The translations under genes were made by a program, and so were the position numbers. The notes below the pieces were generated by a model. The model saw nothing but the letters and a program-made list of their open reading frames with translations, did no database searches and had not been told where the DNA came from. Source: Eubacterium sp. (GTDB taxonomy: Bacteria; Bacillota; Clostridia; Oscillospirales; Acutalibacteraceae). From it: a stretch of DNA of 64,000 bases. Location of the stretch: contig JAFLRZ010000003.1 of NCBI GenBank assembly GCA_022511225.1, forward strand, positions 62,001 to 126,000. The letters are read 5' to 3'. Numbering within the stretch: the first letter of the stretch is position 1; the number at the start of each line of letters is the position of its first letter. Shown here piece after piece: positions 43,818 to 53,200 of this stretch.

Positions 43818-45293
43818 TTAATACACCTTCTTCTCCGAAGTTGCCGTGCAAGTAACATTAATTCCAAGCTTTTTGAGCACATCCTTGTCTACGCTTGAAA
43901 GAAGCACGGAGGAGTGCATTTCACATTTATTAAGCAGTGCAAGCTGTTTGAGTGCAAGCTTTGCATTGCTGTCGCTTACGGCAGAAACGGACAGCGCAAT
44001 AAGCACTTCATCAGTATGAAGCCTTGGGTTTACGCTGTGAAGTCGCGCAGTTTTAAGCTCCTGAATAGGCTTTATAATATCAGGCGAGAGCAGGAGAATT
44101 TCATCATCGATTCCGCCAAGGTGCTTCAAAGCATTAAGAAGCATTGCAGAAGCACAGCCGAGAAGCTCGGAGGTTTTGCCTGTGATAATGGTGCCGTCGT
44201 TAAGCTCGATTGCCGCAGCAGGCATCTTGGTTTCTTTAGAAAGGCTGTTTGCCGCTTTAGCACAAGGTCTGTCGTCTGCAGTCAGCGTTGCGTTATTCAT
44301 AAGAAGCTCAAGCTTGTAGATTTCATCCTTGTTATTCTTGCCTTTAAGATTATCACAGCAAGCATTGTAGTAACGTCTGATGATTTCCTGATTAGATGCC
44401 TCGCGTACGGCATCGTCATCCTCAATGCAGTTTCCTGCCATATTAACACCCATATCCGTTGGTGACTTATACGGGCATCTGCCGTAAATCTTGTCAAACG
44501 TAGCTTTGAGGACAGGGAAAATCTCAACATCTCTGTTGTAATTAACGGTAGTTTTGCCGTAGGCTTCAAGATGCCACGGGTCAATCATATTGACGTCGTT
44601 AAGGTCGGCAGTAGCAGCCTCGTAAGCAATGTTTACAGGATGATTGAGAGGAATATTCCAGATAGGGAAGGTTTCAAATTTCGCATATCCTGCCTTGATG
44701 CCTCTCTTGTTTTCGTGGTAAAGCTGAGAAAGACACGTAGCCATCTTTCCGCTTCCGGGACCGGGTGCAGTGATTACAACGAGCTCACGGGTAGTTTCAA
44801 TATAATCATTCTTGCCGTAACCGTCATCACTTACGATTTTTGATATATTGGCAGGGTAACCCTCAATAAGATAATGCCTGTAAAACGGAATTCCGTTGTT
44901 TTTAAGCCTTTGTTCAAAGGCAATAACCTTTGGCGCAGAAATATATTTTGTAAGCACTACACTGCCTACCATAAGTCCCTTACTTCTGAAAGCGTCAATA
45001 AGACGGAATACGTCTACATCATATGTAATTCCGAGGTCTCCGCGGACTTTATTTTTTTCAATATCCTGAGCGTTTATTACTATAACTATTTCTGCCTGAT
45101 CCTTGAGCTGAAGAAGCATTTGAAGCTTGCTGTCAGGCTCAAAGCCGGGCAGAACTCTCGAAGCGTGGTAGTCATCAAAGAGCTTTCCGCCGAATTCAAG
45201 ATACAGCTTTCCGCCGAATTCGCTGATTCTCTCCTTAATTCTGCTTGACTGCATTTGCAGATACTTGTTATTATCAAAACCTATTTTAAACAT
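43818..45293 (-). CDS. DUF1846-family protein
   Basis: 491-residue cytosolic protein that matches the DUF1846 family in length and sequence: KIGFDNNKYLQMQSSRIKER at the start, EIVIVINAQDIEKNKVRGDL, VITAPGPGSGKMATCLSQLY (a P-loop-like turn), YAKFETFPIWNIPLNHPVN, AATADLNDVNMIDPWHLEAYG and MGVNMAGNCIEDD. Family structures are known but the function is not; a nucleotide-dependent role is plausible. It lies 17 bases downstream of the GH27 gene, at the end of a minus-strand operon. Confidence 0.88.
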   Translation of the reverse strand: MFKIGFDNNKYLQMQSSRIKERISEFGGKLYLEFGGKLFDDYHASRVLPGFEPDSKLQMLLQLKDQAEIVIVINAQDIEKNKVRGDLGITYDVDVFRLIDAFRSKGLMVGSVVLTKYISAPKVIAFEQRLKNNGIPFYRHYLIEGYPANISKIVSDDGYGKNDYIETTRELVVITAPGPGSGKMATCLSQLYHENKRGIKAGYAKFETFPIWNIPLNHPVNIAYEAATADLNDVNMIDPWHLEAYGKTTVNYNRDVEIFPVLKATFDKIYGRCPYKSPTDMGVNMAGNCIEDDDAVREASNQEIIRRYYNACCDNLKGKNNKDEIYKLELLMNNATLTADDRPCAKAANSLSKETKMPAAAIELNDGTIITGKTSELLGCASAMLLNALKHLGGIDDEILLLSPDIIKPIQELKTARLHSVNPRLHTDEVLIALSVSAVSDSNAKLALKQLALLNKCEMHSSVLLSSVDKDVLKKLGINVTCTATSEKKVY

Positions 45294-45310
45294 ATTCTCA
45301 CCAATATATC

Positions 45311-47044
45311 CTAATCCAATGCTTTTATTCTGTAAACCTTAACACCGTGCTTTGCTACTGCGGCTGAAACAGAGGAGGCAGTGTCACGCTTGTCCTCCCA
45401 TAAATCGTGTACCTCATAGCTTGAAGCCTTCGGGAAGTTAAGGTATTCGTATTCCGACAGCTCGCTTAAATCAAAATGAGTAGTTCTTGCCGTTGAGCTC
45501 TTGTTGAATATGCAAAGAGCAACGTCACCGTTTGCAAGCGGTTTTGCAAGAATATCGGTTGTAAGGCTCTTGTGAATTCTATCAGCAGGCTTGCCGAGCG
45601 AATCCTGATCAATAGCGATAAGCTGTCTGTTTGTAACTATTTTAAGAGTAGCATTTCCTTCTACAGGCTTGCCGTTGCCGTCAACAAATTTTCTTATATC
45701 ATTGCCGAGCATTAACGGCGCAGACATCATACACCATAATGAGAAGTGTGCTCTGTTCTCCTCCTCAGTCAGCTTGCCGTTGCCGACCTCAAGCATATCA
45801 GGGTCGTTCCAGCCGCCTACGACTGCGTGCTCGTTAAGCTTCACTGTCTGATTATAAATGTACATTATGCTAAACCAATTCGGGAGGATATCGTGGGTCG
45901 TGCGCCACATATTGCCTGCCTTTGCGCCCCATTCCCACGGCTTTGCAGTACCCCACTCGCAAAGTGAAAATACAATCGGCTTTTCTTCAGTGCCGTTAAC
46001 CTCTGCCCAGAGTGATGATGCCTCTTTTAATGCTTCACCCATTCTTTTGTACTGAATGTATGACGAATCGGAAATAGTGGCAACGGGATTTTGAAGCGTT
46101 ATAACGTTGACTCCACCCTTAAGCTTAACTACGGTCTGTGTTCTGCCGTTGTCGCTGAAGCCCTTTCCTTTAGGAATAAACAGTTCGTAAAGCTTGCCGT
46201 TTACTATAAGCTGAAGATAACTGTCCTTTCTTCGAAACGTCTTTTGATGAACTACCGTGATAACGTATTCACCTGCGGTAAAGTCGTTAAGCTCAAAGGT
46301 TGCAGTTCCTGCGCCGTGATTTATGTAGCCGATTGCCTTTCCGCTCGGAAGTGACGGCATTTTTATTACCCTTGCTCTGCCTGTAAAGGAAGCCTCCTCA
46401 GGACTGAGCACGGTGTAATTATCCGTTCCTACCTTGTTAAGCTCTAAGCATTCAATTGCAGGGCAGTCACCGCTGATTAAATCGCTGTGGCAGAAATCGT
46501 ATTTGAAAAATTCACAACCCCATGAAGCAATCGTTCTTGCATCAAGAACCTCGTTTCCGAGAGATGCAGGCATATCCTCGCAGGTATTCGTGCCGTTTGA
46601 GGAATAAAGACCAACCTTAAGACCAAGCGCGTTTATATTTTTGATAAGCTCGGGAATACCGCGGCTGAAGGTTCTTAAATCACCCTGAAGCTTTCCGTCA
46701 TTATCTCGTGAGGAGCTCTGCCAGCAGTCATCAAGGTTGACGTACTTATAGCCGACGTCTGCAAGACCGCTGTTTTTCATAGCTCTTGCGACATCCATTA
46801 TCAAATCCTGATCAATATGATTTCGAAACGTATTCCAGCTTGACCAGCCCATAGGCGGAGTTTGTGCCACACCGTTGTTGTAGTCAGGCACGTCGCTTAT
46901 GTCAATAGTTATACTCCTTGGCTTTGAAAATTTTTTAAGAGCACAAAGAGGGCACTTGCCGTTTGCCTTCATAGCAAAGCACCAAGAGAAAAACAGTACC
47001 AAAAGTATTGCAACTATTGCAATTACAACAATTAAAAAAATCAT
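45311..47044 (-). CDS. GH27 alpha-galactosidase with inserted carbohydrate-binding domain, membrane-anchored
   Basis: 577-residue protein. An N-terminal hydrophobic anchor (1-25) precedes a catalytic barrel starting TPPMGWSSWNTF at 62. The nucleophile is Asp 183 in FFKYDFC, and the acid/base is near Asp 385 in WRTTHDI. Between them, residues ~208-335 form a beta-sandwich resembling CBM35/CBM6 (GYINHGAGTATFELNDFTAG, YLQLIVNGK, VKLKGGVNVITLQNP). The barrel then resumes with CEWGTAKPWEWG, and a C-terminal beta domain follows. It probably acts outside on alpha-galactosides or related glycans. The start overlaps the nucleotidyltransferase gene end by 4 bases. Confidence 0.9.
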   Translation of the reverse strand: MIFLIVVIAIVAILLVLFFSWCFAMKANGKCPLCALKKFSKPRSITIDISDVPDYNNGVAQTPPMGWSSWNTFRNHIDQDLIMDVARAMKNSGLADVGYKYVNLDDCWQSSSRDNDGKLQGDLRTFSRGIPELIKNINALGLKVGLYSSNGTNTCEDMPASLGNEVLDARTIASWGCEFFKYDFCHSDLISGDCPAIECLELNKVGTDNYTVLSPEEASFTGRARVIKMPSLPSGKAIGYINHGAGTATFELNDFTAGEYVITVVHQKTFRRKDSYLQLIVNGKLYELFIPKGKGFSDNGRTQTVVKLKGGVNVITLQNPVATISDSSYIQYKRMGEALKEASSLWAEVNGTEEKPIVFSLCEWGTAKPWEWGAKAGNMWRTTHDILPNWFSIMYIYNQTVKLNEHAVVGGWNDPDMLEVGNGKLTEEENRAHFSLWCMMSAPLMLGNDIRKFVDGNGKPVEGNATLKIVTNRQLIAIDQDSLGKPADRIHKSLTTDILAKPLANGDVALCIFNKSSTARTTHFDLSELSEYEYLNFPKASSYEVHDLWEDKRDTASSVSAAVAKHGVKVYRIKALD

Positions 47045-48213
47045 ATTATTCCTATCTCCTTAAAAAATTCAAGCTCCTCTTTTGCAAGAGCGGCTGTTTT
47101 TTCATCATCAACGTTTTTTATCGTTTCAAGCATATGATGCCTGTGGTTTTTTAGGTTATAAAAAAATCTGTACCCCCACGCGAGTGGCAGGAGGTAAGGC
47201 TTCCCGTCAAGAAAATTAATGTAGCTTGCCCTTCTGAGCAATTCATAAGAGGGGAAAGCGAGCTTCAGTTTAAGCTGCAAAGATGATTTATCAAGCCCCT
47301 TATCATCTTCGCCTAATGCCTTAAGCTGAATAAGTCGTGATACAGTGGAGCCTTTACTGTCTTTAAGTGTACCGAAAACTCCGTAGCTTACAATGTATTC
47401 TTCAAGCCTTTCGGTGTCTGCATCAAAATCCCTGCCGACCCCAAACCACTTATTGCACACAGAAAGCAGTGCCTTGCCGAAGGTGGTGAGATTTATTCTT
47501 TCAAGCATATCAAGAAGCTTGTCATAATTAATTTCATACTGCCTTTGCCATACTGCAAGGTCAAGAATAAATCGAACGCCTGCGCCCGAATTTTTCATAT
47601 GATTTGCAGTGTGTGCAATCATATACGCAAGGTGATAGTCTGAATCAAGACTTCTGCAGAAATCGCCGGTATCCGTAAAATCAAAGGGACTGCTGAATAA
47701 TTCCCTGCCATATTCCGTCATAAGATTTGTGTGCACTTCGATAAGCACATTGCCCTTGACGTAGTCATAGACTTGTCCGTTTTTCGCAGTGCAGACAAAG
47801 CCGTTATCGGTAAGAAGCTTTTTGACCTTATCCCGATTTTCTTCGTCAATTAAAACGTCTATATCTCCCATTGCACGAGCTTCGGGAACGGGATAAAGCT
47901 CCCTTATAACTGCACCCTTGAAAAAAACGTGCCTTACAGAGCCGGCACTGAGAAGTGAGCTGAGCTCTGATTTAATATTGCACTGGCACTGATACGAAAA
48001 AATATAATCCTCAAAATCCGATTTAAGCGTTCTGAGAAAATCGTCAGGGGCTCCATCCTTGTCGTAAAGAATGCAGTGACATATACCGAGCAGATTATGG
48101 TGAGCCGCAAGGGTATATAAATAATTATAATCTATATCTGTACTCAGCGTGAGCGGAGTACTGTTAAAATAAGAGCTGCAAATCGCAACTAAAAGTGCTT
48201 CTTCCTTTTTCAT
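47041..48213 (-). CDS. Nucleotidyltransferase-family protein (NTP_transf_5-like)
   Basis: 390-residue protein of the uncharacterised Pol-beta-type nucleotidyltransferase family. The core reads VRHVFFKGAVIRELYPVPEA, then RAMGDIDVLIDEENRDKV with the DxD metal pair, and LIEVHTNLM with the third acidic site. Helical N- and C-terminal domains surround it (HLAYMIAHTANHMKNSGAG). These proteins often sit with glycan or teichoic acid genes, and the role is unknown. It overlaps the GH27 gene by 4 bases and the export-type gene by 1 base, all in one operon. Confidence 0.82.
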   Translation of the reverse strand: MKKEEALLVAICSSYFNSTPLTLSTDIDYNYLYTLAAHHNLLGICHCILYDKDGAPDDFLRTLKSDFEDYIFSYQCQCNIKSELSSLLSAGSVRHVFFKGAVIRELYPVPEARAMGDIDVLIDEENRDKVKKLLTDNGFVCTAKNGQVYDYVKGNVLIEVHTNLMTEYGRELFSSPFDFTDTGDFCRSLDSDYHLAYMIAHTANHMKNSGAGVRFILDLAVWQRQYEINYDKLLDMLERINLTTFGKALLSVCNKWFGVGRDFDADTERLEEYIVSYGVFGTLKDSKGSTVSRLIQLKALGEDDKGLDKSSLQLKLKLAFPSYELLRRASYINFLDGKPYLLPLAWGYRFFYNLKNHRHHMLETIKNVDDEKTAALAKEELEFFKEIGII

Positions 48214-48716
48214 TAAAATACTACCTCGCCTAATATAAGGCTGAGAATTGTAATAATTAATCCTGCTATAAATACGCCGATTGCGATTACGCCGAAGCTC
48301 TTTTTCTTGTCAAGCTTAAGGAGTGACGCAAGCAGTGCACCTGTCCAGCCGCCTGTACCCGGAAGAGGTATTGCGACGAAGAGCAGAAGTCCCCATATTC
48401 CGTACTTGTCAATCTTATCCTTCTTTTTAAGCGTTTTCTCTTCTAACCAAAATACAATATTTTTCATTACGGGAACTTTTTTCAGAATTTCAAAAATCCA
48501 GTTAATCAGAAGAAGAATAAAGGGGATAGGTAATATGTTACCTAAAAAGCTTATTGCAAAGCCGGCAAACGGGTTCATATCGAGAAGAGCTATTGCCGTA
48601 AACATTCCAAGCCTGCATTCTAAAATAGGCAGGACTGAAATTATAAAAACTACAAGCCAGTCGGGTATTCCGTGACTTGATAAAAATTCCTGTAAGGTTC
48701 TGCAAATCTCCTGCAT
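48213..48716 (-). CDS. Small multidrug-export-type membrane protein (COG2426)
   Basis: 167-residue membrane protein with about four helices. The motifs are VVFIISVLPILECRLG, AISFLGNILPIPFILLLINW, YGIWGLLLFVAIPLPGTGGW, then TGALLASLLKLDKKKSF. This PLPGTGGWTG loop and length fit the Sm_multidrug_ex (COG2426) family. Drug export was suggested by name only, so transport function is uncertain. It lies between the Nudix gene (18 bases) and the nucleotidyltransferase gene (1-base overlap). Confidence 0.85.
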   Translation of the reverse strand: MQEICRTLQEFLSSHGIPDWLVVFIISVLPILECRLGMFTAIALLDMNPFAGFAISFLGNILPIPFILLLINWIFEILKKVPVMKNIVFWLEEKTLKKKDKIDKYGIWGLLLFVAIPLPGTGGWTGALLASLLKLDKKKSFGVIAIGVFIAGLIITILSLILGEVVF

Positions 48717-48734
48717 TAGTTGACTCCTTAAGTA

Positions 48735-49478
48735 TTAGTGTTCGTCTGAAGGCTTAATGATTCCCTCATCAATCAAAAAATGCCACGCATTAGAAAGCAC
48801 CTTTTTGTCGTTGTTAAAGGTGAGTGTGTGCTTAGCCTCATCAAAGGGGAGCCATACGTAATCGCAAAGTTCCTCCGCCTGAAGAGTTACGTTATCATCC
48901 TGACTAAACCCAACGAAGAAGGTCACAAGTTTTTTTACAGTGTGATTAGCCGTGTAAGCAGAGCTGCGTTCAAAGCCGTCGTGAAGCTGAATTTTTATGC
49001 CCGTTTCCTCAAAAACCTCGCGCTCAGCCGTTTGTACTTTTGTTTCATCTTCTTCTCTGTGTCCTTTGGGAAAGCCCCAGTTGACCGAGTTTTTGTTTTT
49101 AATAAGCAGAAAGTGGGGAACACCGTCAATATAAGTGTATGTGACAGCACCTGCACTATGCTCATAAAGGCAAATAAGCTTGTAGTCCTTGAAATTATTT
49201 TTCAAATCAAGGGCTTTGATAATGTCAACGTTAATAATGTACTTACGGCTTTTTGGTGCCATAATCCAGAAATGCTTGTCCCTCTCTGTAAGGGATTGAA
49301 GCTTTGCAATAATCATTCCGTCAAAATTTTTAACAGGGTGATCAACGCCTAAAATAAATGCAAATTCATCATTTTTAGTATCGTAAATCTTTGCCAGATT
49401 TAAGGGAAAAATATATCCTGTAGGGCTCTTTTCGCCAATAGTTCTAACAACGCTTGCTCTGACGCACATACCGAGCAT
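48735..49478 (-). CDS. Nudix hydrolase with N-terminal extension
   Basis: 247-residue protein. The C-terminal ~140 residues are a Nudix domain of the Ap4A-hydrolase type (SAGAVTYTYIDGVPHFLLIK, WGFPKGHREEDE), with a perfect Nudix box from Gly in KGHREEDETK to VQTAEREVFEETGI. The first ~100 residues (MLGMCVRASVVRTIGEKS, FILGVDHPVKNFDG) are a small extra domain I cannot name. I chose ATG 49478; GAGG lies close before it. It is the first gene of the operon leading to the export-type, nucleotidyltransferase, GH27 and DUF1846 genes. Confidence 0.88.
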   Translation of the reverse strand: MLGMCVRASVVRTIGEKSPTGYIFPLNLAKIYDTKNDEFAFILGVDHPVKNFDGMIIAKLQSLTERDKHFWIMAPKSRKYIINVDIIKALDLKNNFKDYKLICLYEHSAGAVTYTYIDGVPHFLLIKNKNSVNWGFPKGHREEDETKVQTAEREVFEETGIKIQLHDGFERSSAYTANHTVKKLVTFFVGFSQDDNVTLQAEELCDYVWLPFDEAKHTLTFNNDKKVLSNAWHFLIDEGIIKPSDEH

Positions 49479-49564
49479 AATCCTCACCACCAAGATAAAA
49501 GATATATAGGATTATTATATATAATTTATAAAGATAATACAAGTTATTTTTATTAATATGTATG

Positions 49565-49596
49565 AAAAAAGGATGACCGGTAGATCATCCTTTTTT
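49565..49596. terminator. Bidirectional terminator
   Basis: AAAAAAGGATGA and TCATCCTTTTTT form a 12-bp stem with an 8-base loop. It lies between the GNAT stop and the Nudix start; on the minus strand it ends the GNAT transcript. Confidence 0.9.
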
Positions 49597-49614
49597 AGTT
49601 ATTAATGTGATATC

Positions 49615-49644
49615 TCGGCGCGCGTACATCGTACACTGCGCCGA
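49615..49644 (-). repeat. Dispersed 30-nt hairpin repeat, copy C (inverted)
   Basis: The minus strand reads TCGGCGCAGTGTAC, then GATGTACGCGCGCCGA. It differs from copies A and B at two positions. One turns a G-T wobble into an A-T pair, the other is in the loop, so the stem is kept. Confidence 0.85.
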
Positions 49645-49692
49645 GGTAATATTGCTTGTTAGAGAATTTGCAAATAAAATTATATTACTATA

Positions 49693-50187
49693 TTACACCA
49701 ACGCAATATAGTGTGGAATTATATCCTCATAGCCTCCGTCCTTCATAAGAAATCCGTTGGGAATAACTCCAAGTTGAGTGAATCCAAGCTTTTTATAAAG
49801 TGACAGCGCAGTAGTGTTCGTTTTAACAACGGCATTAAACTGTAATATTCTGAAGCCGAGCTCCTGAGCTGTTTTCATAGAATGTCTTACAAGCATTTCG
49901 CCGATGTGATTTCCTCTTGCGCTTGCTTTAACTGCGTAGCTTGCGTTGCATATATGAGCGCATCTGCCTACGTTATTTGGATGAAGTATGTAGAGCCCGA
50001 CTACTTCATTGGCGTCAGCATTAACGGCAATGCCTGTGAAAGACTGCTCTGAAAAAAATGCATCTCCTGTGGCGTCGTCAAGCTCTTCAAGCTGAGGAAA
50101 CGCAACACCGTCAGCAACAACACTGTTCCAGATTTCGATTGCGTCGCGTACTATATTTTTATTATATTTATTAGTTACAATATTCAT
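49693..50187 (-). CDS. GNAT-family N-acetyltransferase
   Basis: 164-residue protein with the GNAT fold: IWNSVVADGVAFPQLEEL at the start, VVGLYILHPNNVGRCAHICN, the acetyl-CoA loop VKASARGNHIGEMLVRHSM (an R-G-N-H-I-G form of the Q/RxxGxG/A motif), and FNAVVKTNTTALSLYKKLGF. It is similar to single-domain acetyltransferases acting on small molecules or toxins. The substrate is unknown. It is a single gene on the minus strand with a terminator behind it. Confidence 0.9.
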   Translation of the reverse strand: MNIVTNKYNKNIVRDAIEIWNSVVADGVAFPQLEELDDATGDAFFSEQSFTGIAVNADANEVVGLYILHPNNVGRCAHICNASYAVKASARGNHIGEMLVRHSMKTAQELGFRILQFNAVVKTNTTALSLYKKLGFTQLGVIPNGFLMKDGGYEDIIPHYIALV

Positions 50188-50210
50188 TATATAACCTTTT
50201 TATGTTTACT

Positions 50211-50250
50211 AAAAAGTGGCTACCTCCGAAGAGGTAACCACCTTTTGTTT
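50211..50250 (-). terminator. Terminator of the giant minus-strand gene
   Basis: On the minus strand GTGGTTACCTC-TTCG-GAGGTAGCCAC gives an 11-bp stem (one wobble) with a UUCG tetraloop, followed by TTTTT. Confidence 0.93.
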
Positions 50251-50282
50251 ATAACAGATTTTTATCTATTACCGCTGATTCA

Positions 50283-53200
50283 TTATGAGCCAAGAGTCTG
50301 AAGAAGATCAATCAGGCTTGCGATTACCTTATCAGTATCGCCCTGAAGCTCATTAAGAACGCTGTTTACTACTTCTGAGATAGAATCATCTGCACCGCCG
50401 ATAAGTCCGCCGATGAGCGAGCTTATATTCTTGTAGTTATCACCTGTATTGATTGTAACAATGAGGTATCTGAGAACTGCAATAAGTGTCTCTGATGAAT
50501 CACCCTCAACGAAGATTCTTGCGCCGTATGTTGCAGCCTGAGAAGCACTTACGATTGTCTTGCCGTGGCTTGCAAGCTGGAGCCAATCAATGTCGTTGAG
50601 CTTAATTCCAAGAGGAGTATCCTTAATCTTGATTAAGCCGAGAACGCTATTGAGAAGCGGTACGATATTATCTGCACCGAGTACAGGCTTCAATGTCTCA
50701 AAGATATCGTAGATATCAATGTTCAAGTTTGTAATGCCAACCTTACCAAGGATTGAGTTAAGATCAACGTTAAGTGAATCAAGAACTATATCCAAAATTT
50801 CGTTGACATCTACTATCGGTCTCATAGCATCAAGAAGTGCTGAGATCGGAGTGAGGAGATTATTGATTATCTGGCAAAGACCGTCATTACCGATAAAGAG
50901 TGCAAGGTTTGGAATCATAGCTGCTACAGTCTGAAGCGGAGCAGAAAGGATATCCTCTACCTTATCCCAAAGAGGATTGATGATATCAAGAAGGATTGCA
51001 TCATACTCTTCAAGGATGTCTTCTCTGTACTGATACTGTGTCTTTACGTTGTAGCATGAGAATGCCTCAAGAAGAGGAACGATAGAAGCTGTATATCCGT
51101 TTGATCCCGGAATTCTTACGATATTGAAGATACCGAGTGATGCGCTGTTGAGAAGTACATCAAGAACACCGTAGATTGGACGAAGTGCAGCAACGAGAGC
51201 GTGCATAAAGCTATCTCTGTCTGTTACACCCCACTTAAGTGAGTCAGCTGATACGTTCTTCCAAGAGCCTGCTGATCTGATTACAGAAGCAGCGCTTTCA
51301 AACTTCTGACCGTACTTCTCATTTACAAGAAGGTTTGCAACGTTCTCTGTTGAGAAGTCAATGTCTGTCTGAGCAAGGAGTTCGGTAAGAGTACCGTCAC
51401 CAACCTTAACACCTTCTACAGCACCGTAAAGTCCTGTAACGAGTTTGCTGATGATGTCATCCTTGTAAAGTGCCTTTGCGATTGTCTCGTTGAGATCAAG
51501 GAGTGAGCCGATAAGTCCGTCAAGCATTGGAGGAAGATTCTTAAGGAAGTCAACGTCTATACCTTCCGGATAAGAGAAGCTGTATGTTCCTGTCTCATAG
51601 CTTGAGTAATCCCAGAATGCATTTGCAGGACGACCTGCAAGCAAGTAGAATACTGCTGCGACAATCTGATCTCCTGTTGAAGAGCCGATTGTTGTGAATA
51701 TGCTCTGAATGATTGACTTAAGCATATCATTTTTAGCGATAGCATCAATGCTGCAGATGAGGTTCTTAAGAACTTTTGCGTTTGCTACAAGTGTATTTGC
51801 TACGTAGCGGAGAACTGTTACTAATACCTTACCCTGATCAACGTTCTTAACAATCTTACCTGTTAAGAAGTTGCCCTTAGCATCTGTTGCCTTACTTGTG
51901 TAGGTGCCCTTAGTGCCAAGGCTGATAAGTGCGTTCCAGTCAATATCCTGAAGCTGAAGCTTTGAGAGATTCTCGTTGCTCTGTGAAGCGAGGATCATAT
52001 TAACAATCGGAATAATAACATCCTCGATGTTAAGTGTTGTAAGGTCTGAAATGTCAAGGTTAAGCACACCTTCGTCAAGACCGATAAGTCCTCCAACTAA
52101 ATCGCCGAGAGGCATACCTAATATATCTTCAAGTATGTCGTCAAGCTTGAGAGTATCTACTGCTTCGTATACGAGCTGAGTTACAGGAGCAAGAAGATTG
52201 CTGATAAACTGTGCAAGTCCGTGAGCATCAAGATACATTGCGATGTTTGGAAGAAGCTTTGTAAGCTCGCTGATTGGATTTGCTGCAAGCTTGTTAAGGA
52301 ATGATTTGCTGTTGTCGCCTACAAGCGGATTGAGAATATCGAGAAGGAGATTATCCTTTGCAGAAGCAACGTCACTCTGATACTGCTTGTAAGTCTTAAT
52401 GTTTTCGCATCCAAGAGCCTCGAGAAGAGGAATGATTGCGCTGTTGTAAGCATTTGTACCCTCAATCTTAAGGTCTGTAAGTACGTCCTTAAGTGATGTA
52501 AGGTCAAGCTTAAGCTCTGAATTCTTTGAATCCTTGCGGTTGCTTGGATCTTCTTTGAACGTAGCGGTGAATACGCCATTCTTCATCTGGTAGCTTACGT
52601 TTACCTTGATAGGAACGTCACCGTCAGAAATTGTAAGAGTTGTCTTTGTTGTCTTAACCTCGAGTGACATAATCAACTCGTAAACAACGTTGTTAAGCTC
52701 TAATGTGCCTTCGTTAAGGAATACTGCAAGAACACCTGATAACGGACGAAGAACTGCTGCAAGAGCATTTACGAAGCCCTGCTGAGCCTTGTCTGAGCCA
52801 TCCTTGAAGCCCCAGTTAACGTTCTTAACCTTGCTCCAATCACTCTGAGCCTTAATTGTGTTAGCTGCTGAAGTGTAGGTCTTGCCGTAGCTCTTATCTG
52901 TAAGGATATTAGCAATGTCCTTTGTTGAAGAAACAATTCCGAGTCCCTTAAGAGCATTCTTGATTGTTGGGTCTAAGCCGTCAAGTGCACCGTAAAGTGC
53001 AGTTGCAATTGTTGTGATAAGCTCGTTCTTAAAGAGGTTCTTGCTGATGATGCCCTGAAGGTCTGTAGCACCAAGATCCACACCGAATGAGCCGAGAAGC
53101 TTAAGTACTGAGCCGATAGCATCGTCAAGCTGAGTAACAGCTGAGTCTGCCATTGCCTTTGTAACTCCCTTAGGATAAGCAAATTTCTCTGTAAGTTCCT

